A stretch of DNA of 32,572 bases. Source: Flavobacteriaceae bacterium (GTDB lineage: Bacteria; Bacteroidota; Bacteroidia; Flavobacteriales; Flavobacteriaceae). Position numbers and translations under genes: made by a program. The notes under the pieces are model-generated. The model saw nothing but the letters and a program-made list of their open reading frames with translations, ran no database searches and was not told where the DNA came from. Position 1 is the stretch's first letter; the number at the start of each line of letters is the position of its first letter. Below, piece after piece: positions 16,984 through 26,173 of this stretch. The DNA is taken from NCBI GenBank assembly GCA_028284745.1, contig JANQRC010000065.1, positions 1 to 32,572 of the forward strand. The letters are read 5' to 3'.

Positions 16984-19722
16984 ATGATCTTTAGGTATTT
17001 GCTTTTTTTTATCTCTACAATACTTCTTCCTCTTGCCGTTGTTGGTCAAACCGAGTCACTTAGAGAAATCATTGGGTCAAACATTGAAAGCGAAGTCAAG
17101 CAGTATAAGCTCGATTCCCTTTTTTCATACTTGATACTAAATAATGACAAAAATGTGTTAGCCGAAAACTATCACGACCTTGGTAGCAAGTGGTATTACA
17201 AAAAGTGGAAGGACGAAGGCCGAAAAGATAGCCATACACTTAGTCTGGCTATCAAAGCGACTAGGCAATCAATCTCATTAAAAGAACAATTGAGACCTGT
17301 CAACGTTGCTTCACTTAAAAAGTCATTATACAATCTGGGAGTATTTGAAAACTTTCAAGGAAATCCGTTCAAGGCTATTGAAGCATATAACAAATTGATA
17401 GGATTGGGTAAAGAAGATAAGAGGACCCAAAATGCGAATAGAGAAATAGCATACTTATATGAGAAGATAGGCGATTATCAAAAAGCAGTTGAGCGATTCA
17501 AAAATTGTGTCACTTATTATTCAAACAATAACGAATCATCAATCAGATTGATAAAATCACACATTTATTTGGCTGATATATATGCCACTATGGGCTATAC
17601 GGCATTTACATCAGACATCATTCAAAATCTACACATTGCTGACTCCTTGTTGATCATTAATAATATAAGAAAACCGTTGGTAGAAGCAGAAATTTCGCAA
17701 ATACATGGGAACCTATCAATTGAACTAGGCGACTATGTTAGAGCACTCAATAATTTTAATAATGTGCTATCTGCTAAGAAAAGTTTCTCAAATAGAAATC
17801 TAGCAAGAGTATACAATAGTATAGGTGTTTGTTATCAAAAATTAAAACATCAACAGGAGTCATTACATTATTTAAATAATGCTATTGAATTAGACAGTTT
17901 GTATAGTTCTCCCTACGAAAACCTCGGTGACTTCTACATTGAACAGAATCAATTTTCGCGGGGTATGCAATATTACCAACAAGCTATCGAGTTGGTTACA
18001 GGTCAAAAAGGCTATACCCAAGACATTAAACGTTTACCGGATGCAGAGACCTTAGCACTTACTAGCGACAAGCTTTCGCTGCTCAATCATCTTACCACCA
18101 AAGCAAACGCCTGGCTCACCTACTATGAACATGACAACGACAAAGCCCACTTAGAAGCCGCTATGGCCACTTTTGAGACTGCGGATCAACTGATCGACAT
18201 CATTAGAGCATACAGCTCGGAATTTAGATCAAAACTCTATTGGCGCGAGCAAAGCGCCAAATTATATGGCAAAGCTGTGGAAGCCTGTTATCTGTTGAAC
18301 CGTTCAGAGAAGGCCTTTTACTTTATGGAGCGCAACAAGGCGCTGTTGCTGTTGGAAGATATCACTCATGAGAAGGCCAAAGCATTGTCGCAACTACCCG
18401 ACAGCATTGCCAAACAAGACTTCACCCTAAAGCGCACCATTGCCCTTACTGAAAGCGCATTAAAGAATACCGAATCCGCAAACGAAAAACTGACGCAAAC
18501 CCTCAGAGATTCTATTTTTAAAGTCAAGAGAAGGTATCACCTCTTTTTGGAAGAGATCACCAAAACCTATCCAAAATACGCCCAATACCGGAAGCAATTA
18601 CCTATCATTGATCACGTAACCTTCAGAAACCATTATGTGACCAATGATGATATCGTTGTTCACTATTTATTGGGAGAAGATCAAGCCTATGGTTTACTGA
18701 CCGCAGAAGATGGTTCCGAGCTCTTTAAAGTTGGAGGTGAAAACTTCAAGGAAGACCTGAGCAAGATGATCAAATTGATCAGAGAGTATAACTACAGTTC
18801 TAACTTATCATATTTTGACGTGTCGCAAGCAGTCTTCAATGCTTTGTTCCCAAAAGATATGCTTTCGAAGCTCAAAGGAAAGAATGTATTGGTCATTCCT
18901 GATGGAGCTTTACAACAATTGCCGTTAGAGGCCTTGCTGATCTCTCAAAGTCCTGAACGCTATCTTATTGAAGAAGCAACCATCCGATATGCATATTCCA
19001 TTTCATTGCTAGAACAAATGGCCTCTTTGATGTATGATACACCCGATCAATTTTCTGCCTTTGCTCCCGTAGACTTCACACGATTGGGATTGAACTCCTT
19101 GCCAAACAGTAGTAGCGAAGCTAGTGACGCTACTAGCTTGATGAAAGGAAACTTGTTTGAGAATGCCTCAGCCACAACCGAGGAATTCACTCAGCAACTA
19201 GATAAGAACCGCATACTCCATCTTTCTACGCATGCCGATATGGGTGACAATGACAATCATTGGATAGCTTTTGCGGATAAAAAGTTTTTTATGGATGAGG
19301 TCTATGCCTATAAGACGCAAGCAGATATGGTCGTGTTAAGCGCTTGCAATACTTCCGTTGGAGAAATTCAGCAAGGGGAAGGTGTAATGAGTTTGGCACG
19401 AGGTTTCTTCAACGCTGGTACCAAAAGTGTCGTTTCCACTCTGTGGACGGTCGATGACACATCAAGCAAGGATATTGTTGTCAATTTTTACGAGCAGCTG
19501 AACAAAGGCCATTCAAAATCTGAAGCCTTACATAATGCAAAATTGGAATACCTTAAAACTACTCAAGAACCCGAGTTGAAGCATCCTTACTACTGGGCAG
19601 GCTTTGTACTGATCGGCGATAACAGCCCTATTGCTTCATCTACCCCATGGTGGTATTGGGCATTGGGAATCGTATTCGCCTTCTGCGTGTTGGGATCTCT
19701 GTACAAAAGGCGATCAGTCTAA
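16984..19722 (+). CDS. TPR-CHAT protein (caspase-fold protease) with signal peptide and C-terminal membrane anchor
   Basis: A 912-residue protein: signal peptide (about 1-21), TPR helix pairs (~100-345, for example AYNKLIGLGKEDKRTQNANR and NSIGVCYQKLKHQQESLHYL), a helical linker to ~560, and a CHAT domain (caspase HetF-associated with TPRs) at ~600-880. The catalytic dyad is visible: His750 in LHLSTHAD and Cys788 in VLSACNTSVG, followed by GEGVMSLARGFFNAGTKSVVSTLW and HPYYWAGFVLIGD, typical of CHAT. A last hydrophobic helix (~890-906) followed by YKRRSV anchors the C-terminus, so the CHAT domain most likely faces the periplasm. The first ~1 kb of the gene is much A+T-richer than the rest, suggesting a mosaic origin. 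It overlaps the 3' end of the convergent TPR gene by 9 bp. Confidence 0.9.
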   Translation: MIFRYLLFFISTILLPLAVVGQTESLREIIGSNIESEVKQYKLDSLFSYLILNNDKNVLAENYHDLGSKWYYKKWKDEGRKDSHTLSLAIKATRQSISLKEQLRPVNVASLKKSLYNLGVFENFQGNPFKAIEAYNKLIGLGKEDKRTQNANREIAYLYEKIGDYQKAVERFKNCVTYYSNNNESSIRLIKSHIYLADIYATMGYTAFTSDIIQNLHIADSLLIINNIRKPLVEAEISQIHGNLSIELGDYVRALNNFNNVLSAKKSFSNRNLARVYNSIGVCYQKLKHQQESLHYLNNAIELDSLYSSPYENLGDFYIEQNQFSRGMQYYQQAIELVTGQKGYTQDIKRLPDAETLALTSDKLSLLNHLTTKANAWLTYYEHDNDKAHLEAAMATFETADQLIDIIRAYSSEFRSKLYWREQSAKLYGKAVEACYLLNRSEKAFYFMERNKALLLLEDITHEKAKALSQLPDSIAKQDFTLKRTIALTESALKNTESANEKLTQTLRDSIFKVKRRYHLFLEEITKTYPKYAQYRKQLPIIDHVTFRNHYVTNDDIVVHYLLGEDQAYGLLTAEDGSELFKVGGENFKEDLSKMIKLIREYNYSSNLSYFDVSQAVFNALFPKDMLSKLKGKNVLVIPDGALQQLPLEALLISQSPERYLIEEATIRYAYSISLLEQMASLMYDTPDQFSAFAPVDFTRLGLNSLPNSSSEASDATSLMKGNLFENASATTEEFTQQLDKNRILHLSTHADMGDNDNHWIAFADKKFFMDEVYAYKTQADMVVLSACNTSVGEIQQGEGVMSLARGFFNAGTKSVVSTLWTVDDTSSKDIVVNFYEQLNKGHSKSEALHNAKLEYLKTTQEPELKHPYYWAGFVLIGDNSPIASSTPWWYWALGIVFAFCVLGSLYKRRSV

Positions 19723-20445
19723 TTGCTGCAAGAGTTCTGCTGCCTTCACATGATTGTACTTCTGGGCTCCAACAATCTGCTGTAGGTGTTCTTTTGCCTT
19801 TTCTGTGTCTTCTACTTTTAGATATGCCAATGCCAAATACCATGCTGAGCGATCTGCAAACTCGCCCAGTTGATCAGATTTTTGCAAAATGGCAATCGCC
19901 TCATCATTGCTATTCAGTTCTAGAAGTGCATTGGCCTTATAGAAGAGATAATAGGGTTGGCCTTCTTGTTCATACAACTTGTCAAACAATGTGATCGCGT
20001 TATCGTATTCCTCGTTCTGATAGGCTAAAAATGCTTGGGTCTTCTCGTCTTCAGCAGGTTTACCGCGCGTGATGGGATGCACTACATTTCTGTAGGGTTC
20101 AAAATGCTCGGCAAACAAATCTTCTGGGGAAGTCTCAGCATTCAATACAAAATATATGCTGAGGCCAAGTAGGATAACAAATGATGCAGCAATTGCCATC
20201 CATCGATATCGCGGTAGCTTGATGACTGGCTTTTCTTCGTCTATGGGTTCTTCCTTTTCAAACTCTTTTAACATGGAAAGGAAGTTAGCGTCCGCTTCTA
20301 CTTCAGCAACCTTTTGTACATCTTCGGCAAACGATACTTCATCACGAAAGGTAGCATCTGTTTCTAACAATCGATCAAACTCTGCTTGCTCTTTGGGTGT
20401 CAAACGTCCTTGTATGTGTCTATCCAATAAATACGCTCTTCTCAT
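19714..20445 (-). CDS. Membrane TPR protein, probable anti-sigma-like partner of the ECF sigma factor
   Basis: A 243-residue protein. The N-terminal ~60 residues (LLDRHIQGRLTPKEQAEFDRLLETDATFRDEV) resemble the cytoplasmic helical start of anti-sigma/zinc-finger-less regulators, in which 'L..E..EF...L..D..F..EV' is typical of Bacteroidota sigma-linked proteins. One membrane helix follows (residues ~81-102), then a periplasmic part with TPR-like pairs (AFLAYQNEEYDNAITLFDKLYE, SAWYLALAYLKVEDTEKAKEHL). It starts inside the sigma gene (4-bp ATGA overlap), so the two are translationally coupled. Binding and inhibition of the sigma factor is inferred from layout. Convergent with the CHAT gene, with 9 bp of overlap. 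Confidence 0.75.
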   Translation of the reverse strand: MRRAYLLDRHIQGRLTPKEQAEFDRLLETDATFRDEVSFAEDVQKVAEVEADANFLSMLKEFEKEEPIDEEKPVIKLPRYRWMAIAASFVILLGLSIYFVLNAETSPEDLFAEHFEPYRNVVHPITRGKPAEDEKTQAFLAYQNEEYDNAITLFDKLYEQEGQPYYLFYKANALLELNSNDEAIAILQKSDQLGEFADRSAWYLALAYLKVEDTEKAKEHLQQIVGAQKYNHVKAAELLQQLD

Positions 20446-20993
20446 GCTATTGCCGCGTTACGAATCTTCTCTTTTAAACTTTTCATGCATCGTGATTTCT
20501 GGGCTTTCACCACATTTTCACTGGCATAACCGGCATGTACTACGATCTCTGCAATACTTAGTCCTCTGTAGTAGAACAGGGTTAACACCTCTTGGCATTT
20601 TTTCCCTAAGTTATTGAAGTGCTCCCGTAACAAGGCTTGCTGAGGCGTGAGCATTGAAGGCGGCTCAGAGAATTCAATGTCCTCTTCTCCTTCTTGCCAT
20701 TGCATGGCATCATAGGGAACATGCAATTTTTTCTCCTTAGCCATATCGTAGATCTTATGTTTTCCGATACCAAAGAGATAGGTCTTCAAACTACTTTTTA
20801 CCTGGAATAACTTACCATTCAATGCCTGTTTGCGAAGTGCCAAAAATGATTCTTGATATACATCCTTCAATTCGTCATCAGTAAGGCCATAACGCCTGCC
20901 AAAGCCTATGAATTCTGCCTTAAAGCTATTGTAGAGTGCTTTGATCTTTAAGCGATCGTCAGAAGCAAGGTCTTTAACATCAGTATGGTCCAT
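20442..20993 (-). CDS. ECF-type RNA polymerase sigma factor
   Basis: A 183-residue sigma-70 family protein with only regions 2 and 4, as in ECF factors. Region 2 includes DELKDVYQESFLALRKQALNG and SLKTYLFGIGKHKIYDMAKE (-10 recognition); region 4 includes LGKKCQEVLTLFYYRGLSIAEIVVHAGYASENVVKAQKSRCMKSLKEKI (helix-turn-helix for the -35). It is coupled to the downstream membrane TPR protein. Its likely targets are unknown, but three island genes share a TGTTAACCTT box compatible with ECF -35 recognition; no such box precedes the sigma gene itself. Confidence 0.9.
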   Translation of the reverse strand: MDHTDVKDLASDDRLKIKALYNSFKAEFIGFGRRYGLTDDELKDVYQESFLALRKQALNGKLFQVKSSLKTYLFGIGKHKIYDMAKEKKLHVPYDAMQWQEGEEDIEFSEPPSMLTPQQALLREHFNNLGKKCQEVLTLFYYRGLSIAEIVVHAGYASENVVKAQKSRCMKSLKEKIRNAAIA

Positions 20994-21016
20994 AATTCTT
21001 TATTGTACTACTTAGC

Positions 21017-21036
21017 CGTATCTTACTATAGATACG
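21017..21036. promoter_or_regulatory. Perfect 7-bp inverted repeat upstream of the sigma gene
   Basis: CGTATCT (21017-21023), a 6-nt spacer, and AGATACG (21030-21036) lie 24-43 nt before the sigma factor ATG, in the 89-bp gap after gapN. It lacks a T run, so an operator or RNA structure is more likely than a terminator. No protein is known to bind it. Confidence 0.4.
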
Positions 21037-21082
21037 CGATATGCGTTTAGCAGCAAAATTGAAAGGTCTTGAATCCTTTGGG

Positions 21083-22675
21083 CTATAAAATGTAATCCGT
21101 ACTCACAAAGTTTGACACTTTCGTCTCTAGCAGTTTTTTGAGAATCTCATTGTTATGCTCGTTGTCCTTAGAAGCCACAAAGGTTCGGATGGAGAACGAA
21201 CGCAACGCATCGTGCACACTTAACGTAGCTACGGCAGAGTCCTTTCTTCCTGTAAACGGATACACGTCTGGTCCGCGTTGGCACGAACTGTTGATGTTCA
21301 CGCGACACACAAGGTTGACCAAGTTGTCGATCAGCGGCGCCAAGGTATACACATCCTTGCCAAAAAGGCTTACTTGCTGACCATAATTGTTCTCTTCGAT
21401 GTCGTCGATGGGTTGTTGAATATCTGAGAATGAAATAACAGGTACCACAGGTCCAAACTGTTCCTCATGATACACACGCATCGCTTTGCTCACAGGATAC
21501 AACACAGCGGGGAAAATATAGTTCTCTGAACGCTCTCCTCCCTTTTTATTGAGCACCTTTGCCCCTTTTTCGGTGGCATCATCGATCAACTCTTGGATGT
21601 AGTCTGGCTTGCCTGGCTCTGGCAGTGGTGTAAGCTTTACTCCTTCGTCCCAGGGGTTGCCAAACTTCAGGTTATCTACTGCCTTGCAATAACGTTTCAA
21701 AAATTCATCTTTGATCCCATCATGCACATACACGACCTTCAAAGCCGTACAACGCTGCCCGTTAAAGGAAAGCGTTCCGGCAATACATTCGTTCACGGCC
21801 AGATCCAGATCAGCATCTGGCAATACGATAGCTGGATTTTTTGCTTCCAAGCCTAATACCAAACGTAAACGATTTTTGTTAGGGTGCTGGTCTTGCAGAG
21901 CGATGGCCGATTTGCTGTTCCCGATCAAGGCCAGCACATCTATCTTTCCTGTTTTCATGATGGGTGCAGCTACTTCTCTACCGCGCCCATATACAATATT
22001 GACCACGCCCCTCGGAAATGCTTTGTGAAATGCTTCCAGCAGTGGAGATAATAACAACACACCGTGTTTTGCAGGTTTGAAGATACAGGTGTTTCCCATA
22101 AGTATCGCTGGGATGAGCAGTGCAAAGGTCTCATTAAGCGGATAGTTGTAGGGCCCCAGACATAATACCACTCCCAACGGACCACGACGAATGTGTGCAC
22201 GTACACCTTCATGCAAGTGGAACTTGGCACTTTTGCGATCCAGCTCTTTGTAATCTTCTATAGTATCGTAGATGTAAGCTACTGTTCTGTCAAACTCTTT
22301 TTGAGAATCTGGCAAGTTCTTACCAATCTCCCACATTAGGTACTTTACCACTTCCTCACGCTTGGTCTTCATGATCTCTACGAAGGTCTCCATGGCCTCG
22401 ATGCGCTCTGAAACCTTCATGGTAGGCCATGCCCCATTACCTTTGTCATAAGCGTTGCAGGCTGCGTCTAACGCCTCTGCGGCAGCTTCGTCTCGCATTC
22501 TCGGGATGCTTCCCAATAATGTTGGCAACATCTCTCCTTTGTCATTAAGCGTACAAATGGAAGAATGGACCTCCGTCATTTCGCCTGTCCATTGCTTCAG
22601 CTCACCATTTACCAAGTAGGTGTCTTGATGTACAAGTGATGTGATCTGAAAGGTCTCGGGTATGTTGGTTTGCAT
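21083..22675 (-). CDS. gapN: NADP-dependent glyceraldehyde-3-phosphate dehydrogenase (GapN-type aldehyde dehydrogenase)
   Basis: A 530-residue aldehyde dehydrogenase-superfamily enzyme. Catalytic residues are present: Asn177 in [13 protein letters not shown], Glu277 in [11 protein letters not shown], and nucleophile Cys309 in [10 protein letters not shown]. Sequence features such as [38 protein letters not shown] and the end [24 protein letters not shown] fit the non-phosphorylating GAPDH branch, which oxidises glyceraldehyde-3-phosphate directly to 3-phosphoglycerate and makes NADPH in the cytosol. Substrate is assigned by family resemblance and not proved. It lies 188 bp downstream of ilvA on the same strand; the gap holds A/T-rich degenerate repeats but no clear terminator. 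Confidence 0.8.
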   Translation of the reverse strand: MQTNIPETFQITSLVHQDTYLVNGELKQWTGEMTEVHSSICTLNDKGEMLPTLLGSIPRMRDEAAAEALDAACNAYDKGNGAWPTMKVSERIEAMETFVEIMKTKREEVVKYLMWEIGKNLPDSQKEFDRTVAYIYDTIEDYKELDRKSAKFHLHEGVRAHIRRGPLGVVLCLGPYNYPLNETFALLIPAILMGNTCIFKPAKHGVLLLSPLLEAFHKAFPRGVVNIVYGRGREVAAPIMKTGKIDVLALIGNSKSAIALQDQHPNKNRLRLVLGLEAKNPAIVLPDADLDLAVNECIAGTLSFNGQRCTALKVVYVHDGIKDEFLKRYCKAVDNLKFGNPWDEGVKLTPLPEPGKPDYIQELIDDATEKGAKVLNKKGGERSENYIFPAVLYPVSKAMRVYHEEQFGPVVPVISFSDIQQPIDDIEENNYGQQVSLFGKDVYTLAPLIDNLVNLVCRVNINSSCQRGPDVYPFTGRKDSAVATLSVHDALRSFSIRTFVASKDNEHNNEILKKLLETKVSNFVSTDYIL

Positions 22676-22835
22676 GTCGTTAGCTGTTAGTTGATGGTTC
22701 AGTTAAAAGCTTGAAGCAAAAAGTTCGAAGTACTTGTTGTTTCGCTGTTCCTTTGCCCACTTCATTCTTCAAAAACCATTATTGTCATTCGCTAATGGTA
22801 TTGTTTGTTGTTTCTGGTTTCTTGTTACTTTTCAC

Positions 22836-22865
22836 TCGTAATTCGTACTTCTGACCTCGTACTTC
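22836..22865. repeat. Degenerate CGTA(A/C)TTC repeat at the ilvA 3' end
   Basis: CGTAATTC, CGTACTTC and CGTACTTC follow one another within 30 bp, the last touching the ilvA stop codon. This resembles low-complexity repeats seen between flavobacterial genes. No function is evident. Confidence 0.5.
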
Positions 22866-24129
22866 AGACAAGGTATTGAAACAAGTCCGGCTTGTCATTC
22901 AAGTAATCCCCAAAGAAGTTATGCTCTTTCATTCTGGTTACCAATGGTTCGAAATCTTCGGTACGCTTCAACTCAACACCTACCACGGCGGGGCCGTTCT
23001 CACGGGAGTGTTTCTTAGAGTACTCGAAATAGGTAATGTCATCATCAGGCCCCAGGATCTCTGCCACAAACTCCTTTAGTGCGCCAGCCCTTTGCGGAAA
23101 TCGTATGATGAAATAATGTTTCAATTTCGCATGAAGCAATGCGCGCTCCTTGATCTCTGCCATTCGCGTGATATCGTTATTGCTTCCGCTAACGATACAC
23201 ACTACATTCTTTCCTTTGATCTTATCGGCATATTGATCTAGTGCGGCCAAGGTCAATGCTCCCGCAGGCTCTACAACGATTGCATCTTTGTTATACAGAT
23301 CTAGAATGGTCTGACAGATCTTCCCTTCAGATACGACAAGCATATCACTTAGGTTTTGTTGACAGATGGCATAGGCTTTTGTACCCACACGCCTTACAGC
23401 AGCTCCATCCACAAAGTGTTCGATATCAGAGAGCGTTACGATCTCTCCTTGCTCTAACGAAGTTTTCATCGAGGGTGCGCCCTCAGGTTCAACGCCAATG
23501 ATCTGAGTTTTAGGTGAAAGCTCTTTGAAGACAGCACTCAACCCAGAGATGAGTCCGCCACCGCCCACGGGAACGAATAAGTAATCTATGGGAGTATCGG
23601 TTTGATGATAGATCTCTACACCAACCGTTGCTTGTCCCTCAATGACTTTCTCATCATCGAACGGGTGAACAAATACTTTTTGAAGCTTCTCACATTCGGA
23701 CATAGCTGCATGGTACGAATCATCAAATGCATCGCCTGTCAGGACGATGTTGACGGCATCTCCTCCAAACATGCGTACTTGCTCTACCTTCTGCTTTGGT
23801 GTGGGTGAAGGCATAAAAATAGTGCCCTGTATTCCCAGCTTCTTGCAAGATAAAGCTACGCCTTGTGCATGATTGCCCGCACTGGCACAAACGATGCCAC
23901 GCTTTTTTTCCTCTTCAGATAGTGAAGAGATCTTGTTGTATGCGCCTCGTATCTTATAGGACCGCACCTGCTGTAGGTCTTCGCGCTTCAACGATACATT
24001 GGCCTCAAATCGATCAGCGTACGTGTGATTCTGCATCAAAGGAGTTTGCATGGCAATGCCCTTAAGGCGCGAAGCTGCCTTTTCTACATCCAATAGATGC
24101 GGTATGTATGTTTGTAGCGTCTTGCTCAT
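22864..24129 (-). CDS. ilvA: Threonine ammonia-lyase (threonine deaminase)
   Basis: The PLP enzyme converts threonine to 2-ketobutyrate, the entry to isoleucine synthesis. The 421-residue protein has the PLP lysine in QVRSYKIRGAYN (Lys59), the Gly-rich phosphate loop VPVGGGGLISGLSAV, CASAGNHAQGVALSC, and IVSGSNNDITR, followed by an ACT-like regulatory domain (~325-421, KLKHYFIIRFPQRAGALKEFV). A single regulatory domain fits the shorter biosynthetic form with Ile control. It begins right after the ilvC stop codon and is the last gene of the ilvDBNCA operon. Confidence 0.96.
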   Translation of the reverse strand: MSKTLQTYIPHLLDVEKAASRLKGIAMQTPLMQNHTYADRFEANVSLKREDLQQVRSYKIRGAYNKISSLSEEEKKRGIVCASAGNHAQGVALSCKKLGIQGTIFMPSPTPKQKVEQVRMFGGDAVNIVLTGDAFDDSYHAAMSECEKLQKVFVHPFDDEKVIEGQATVGVEIYHQTDTPIDYLFVPVGGGGLISGLSAVFKELSPKTQIIGVEPEGAPSMKTSLEQGEIVTLSDIEHFVDGAAVRRVGTKAYAICQQNLSDMLVVSEGKICQTILDLYNKDAIVVEPAGALTLAALDQYADKIKGKNVVCIVSGSNNDITRMAEIKERALLHAKLKHYFIIRFPQRAGALKEFVAEILGPDDDITYFEYSKKHSRENGPAVVGVELKRTEDFEPLVTRMKEHNFFGDYLNDKPDLFQYLV

Positions 24130-25602
24130 TTACACGATCTTCTTCATCGCTGTCATGGAAGCGCGTAGCACTTCGCCTATAGCTTCCACCGGATGGTTTC
24201 TGATAGCGGCATTGACAGCGATCAATTTCTGATTGTCGACACCATTGTCTCCGCTTGAAAAAGCCTTCCCTATGATATCTGTATCAACTCCTTTCATAAA
24301 ATCCGTAAGCAATGGTTTGGCAGCATGGTCAAAGAGATAGCAACCGTATTCAGCGGTATCTGAAATCACCCGATTCATCTCATACAATTTCTTTCTAGCG
24401 ATCGTATTGGCGATCAGCGGAGTTTCGTGCAATGACTCGTAATATGCTGACTCTTCTATGATCCCCGCTTCTGTCATAGTCTCGAAAGCCAACTCGACCC
24501 CTGCCTTCACAAAAGCGACCATCAACACTCCATGATCAAAATATTCTTGTTCAGGAATGTGCGCATCGGTAGCTGGAGTCTTTTCAAAAGCAGTCTCCCC
24601 TGTGGCGGCACGCCAACCTAGCAAGTTCTTATCATCGTTCGCCCAATCTTCCATCATGGTCTTTGAGAAATGACCAGAGATGATCTCGTCCATATGCTTT
24701 TGGAATAGTGGGCGCATGATCGCTTTCAATTCTTCGGAAAGGTCAAAGGCTTTGATCTTGGCAGGATTGCCCAAACGATCCATCATGTTGGTGACACCAC
24801 CATGCTTTAATGCTTCGGTGATGGTCTCCCAACCATACTGGATGAGTTTTGCAGCATAATTTGGGGCGATGCCTTTTTCTACCATCTTATCGAAGCAAAG
24901 GATAGAGCCTGTTTGCAACACCCCACAAAGGATGGTCTGCTCGCCCATAAGGTCGCTCTTCACCTCGGCCACAAAAGAAGATTCTAACACACCGGCACGG
25001 TCACCTCCAGTAGCAGCCGCGTAGGCCTTAGCCTCGCTCAAGCCTCTACCATGCGGGTCGTTCTCTGGATGCACCGCAATAAGTGTCGGCACACCGAAAC
25101 CACGCTTGTATTCTTCACGCACTTCGGTACCAGGGCATTTGGGTGCTACCATGATCACCGTTAGGTCTTTACGGATCTGTTTTCCTTCTTCAACAATATT
25201 GAAGCCATGCGAGTATGCAAGTGTGGCATCTTGCTTCATCAAGGGCATCACAGCATCGATCACCGATGAGTGCTGTTTGTCTGGTGTGAGGTTACACACC
25301 AGGTCTGCCGTAGGAATCAATTCTTCATACGTACCTACGTTGAAGTTATTCCCAGTAGCGTTCTTGTACGATTGGCGTTGCTCTTTGATGGCACCCTCGC
25401 GTAAAGCATACGCAACGTCCAGGCTAGAATCTCTCATGTTCAGACCTTGGTTCAAACCTTGTGCGCCACAACCTACGATGACTATCTTTTTTCCCTTTAA
25501 TGCTTGCACACCTTCTTCAAATTCCGACCTGTCCATAAATCGGCATTTGCCTAATTGCTCTAGTTGCTCACGAAGTGAAAGCGTATTAAAGTAGTTGCTC
25601 AT
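24130..25602 (-). CDS. ilvC: Ketol-acid reductoisomerase (NADP+), long class II form
   Basis: Isomerises and reduces acetolactate or acetohydroxybutyrate, the second common step for Val, Leu and Ile. The 490-residue length matches the long E. coli/plant-like class II enzyme, with two knotted C-terminal domains. The NADPH loop is [22 protein letters not shown] (residues ~34-55), then [40 protein letters not shown] (metal ligands) and the second repeat [31 protein letters not shown]. It lies between ilvN and ilvA; the stop abuts the ilvA start. Confidence 0.97.
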   Translation of the reverse strand: MSNYFNTLSLREQLEQLGKCRFMDRSEFEEGVQALKGKKIVIVGCGAQGLNQGLNMRDSSLDVAYALREGAIKEQRQSYKNATGNNFNVGTYEELIPTADLVCNLTPDKQHSSVIDAVMPLMKQDATLAYSHGFNIVEEGKQIRKDLTVIMVAPKCPGTEVREEYKRGFGVPTLIAVHPENDPHGRGLSEAKAYAAATGGDRAGVLESSFVAEVKSDLMGEQTILCGVLQTGSILCFDKMVEKGIAPNYAAKLIQYGWETITEALKHGGVTNMMDRLGNPAKIKAFDLSEELKAIMRPLFQKHMDEIISGHFSKTMMEDWANDDKNLLGWRAATGETAFEKTPATDAHIPEQEYFDHGVLMVAFVKAGVELAFETMTEAGIIEESAYYESLHETPLIANTIARKKLYEMNRVISDTAEYGCYLFDHAAKPLLTDFMKGVDTDIIGKAFSSGDNGVDNQKLIAVNAAIRNHPVEAIGEVLRASMTAMKKIV

Positions 25603-25640
25603 TTTTTCTAGTTTATTAGTTGATATGTTCGATTCGAAAA

Positions 25641-26171
25641 TTAGTCTAGATGAAATTCTTTCAATAATTCTGTGATCGGCATTTCGGTCTTTGATACCGA
25701 AACGCGTCCGGAACGTACAAACTGCATGATCCCATAGGGTTTCAATTCGTCATAAAGCGCTTCGATCTCGCTTCTTCTTCCAGATTTAGAAATGACAAAG
25801 AAGTCGCGTGCGACCGTCACGATCTCTGAATAGCTCTCTTTAATGATGTTCTGAATTTGTCGTTCGTCGAATAACAGGTCGGACTTGATCTTGAACAAGG
25901 CCGTTTCCTGGAAGATCGTCTCTTCATCGGTATGGTAATAGGCGCGGATCACATCTACCTGTTTTTCGATCTGGCCCACAATGCGTTTCACCCACTTCTC
26001 GGTGGTATGTACCACGAACACAAAGCGAAAAACGTCTTCGATCTCTGACTCAGAGACATTTAGGCTATCGATCCCGATATGACGTTTTACAAATATCCCT
26101 GAGACCCTGTTCAGTAGACCTACTGTGTTCTCGCTGTAGATCGATATGGTGAATGTTCTTTTCTCTTCCAT
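25641..26171 (-). CDS. ilvN: Acetolactate synthase small (regulatory) subunit
   Basis: A 176-residue regulatory subunit that confers valine feedback on IlvB. The N-terminal ACT domain ([39 protein letters not shown]) is of the IlvH/IlvN family, followed by the IlvN C-terminal domain ([12 protein letters not shown] ... [11 protein letters not shown]). It starts 2 nt after the ilvB stop, so subunits should be made together. Confidence 0.96.
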   Translation of the reverse strand: MEEKRTFTISIYSENTVGLLNRVSGIFVKRHIGIDSLNVSESEIEDVFRFVFVVHTTEKWVKRIVGQIEKQVDVIRAYYHTDEETIFQETALFKIKSDLLFDERQIQNIIKESYSEIVTVARDFFVISKSGRRSEIEALYDELKPYGIMQFVRSGRVSVSKTEMPITELLKEFHLD

Positions 26172-26173
26172 GA

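Noticed and set aside
22676-22863. Possible mobile-element scar between ilvA and gapN
   Set aside because: Only degenerate A/T-rich repeats common between flavobacterial genes; no inverted terminal repeats or transposase remnant.
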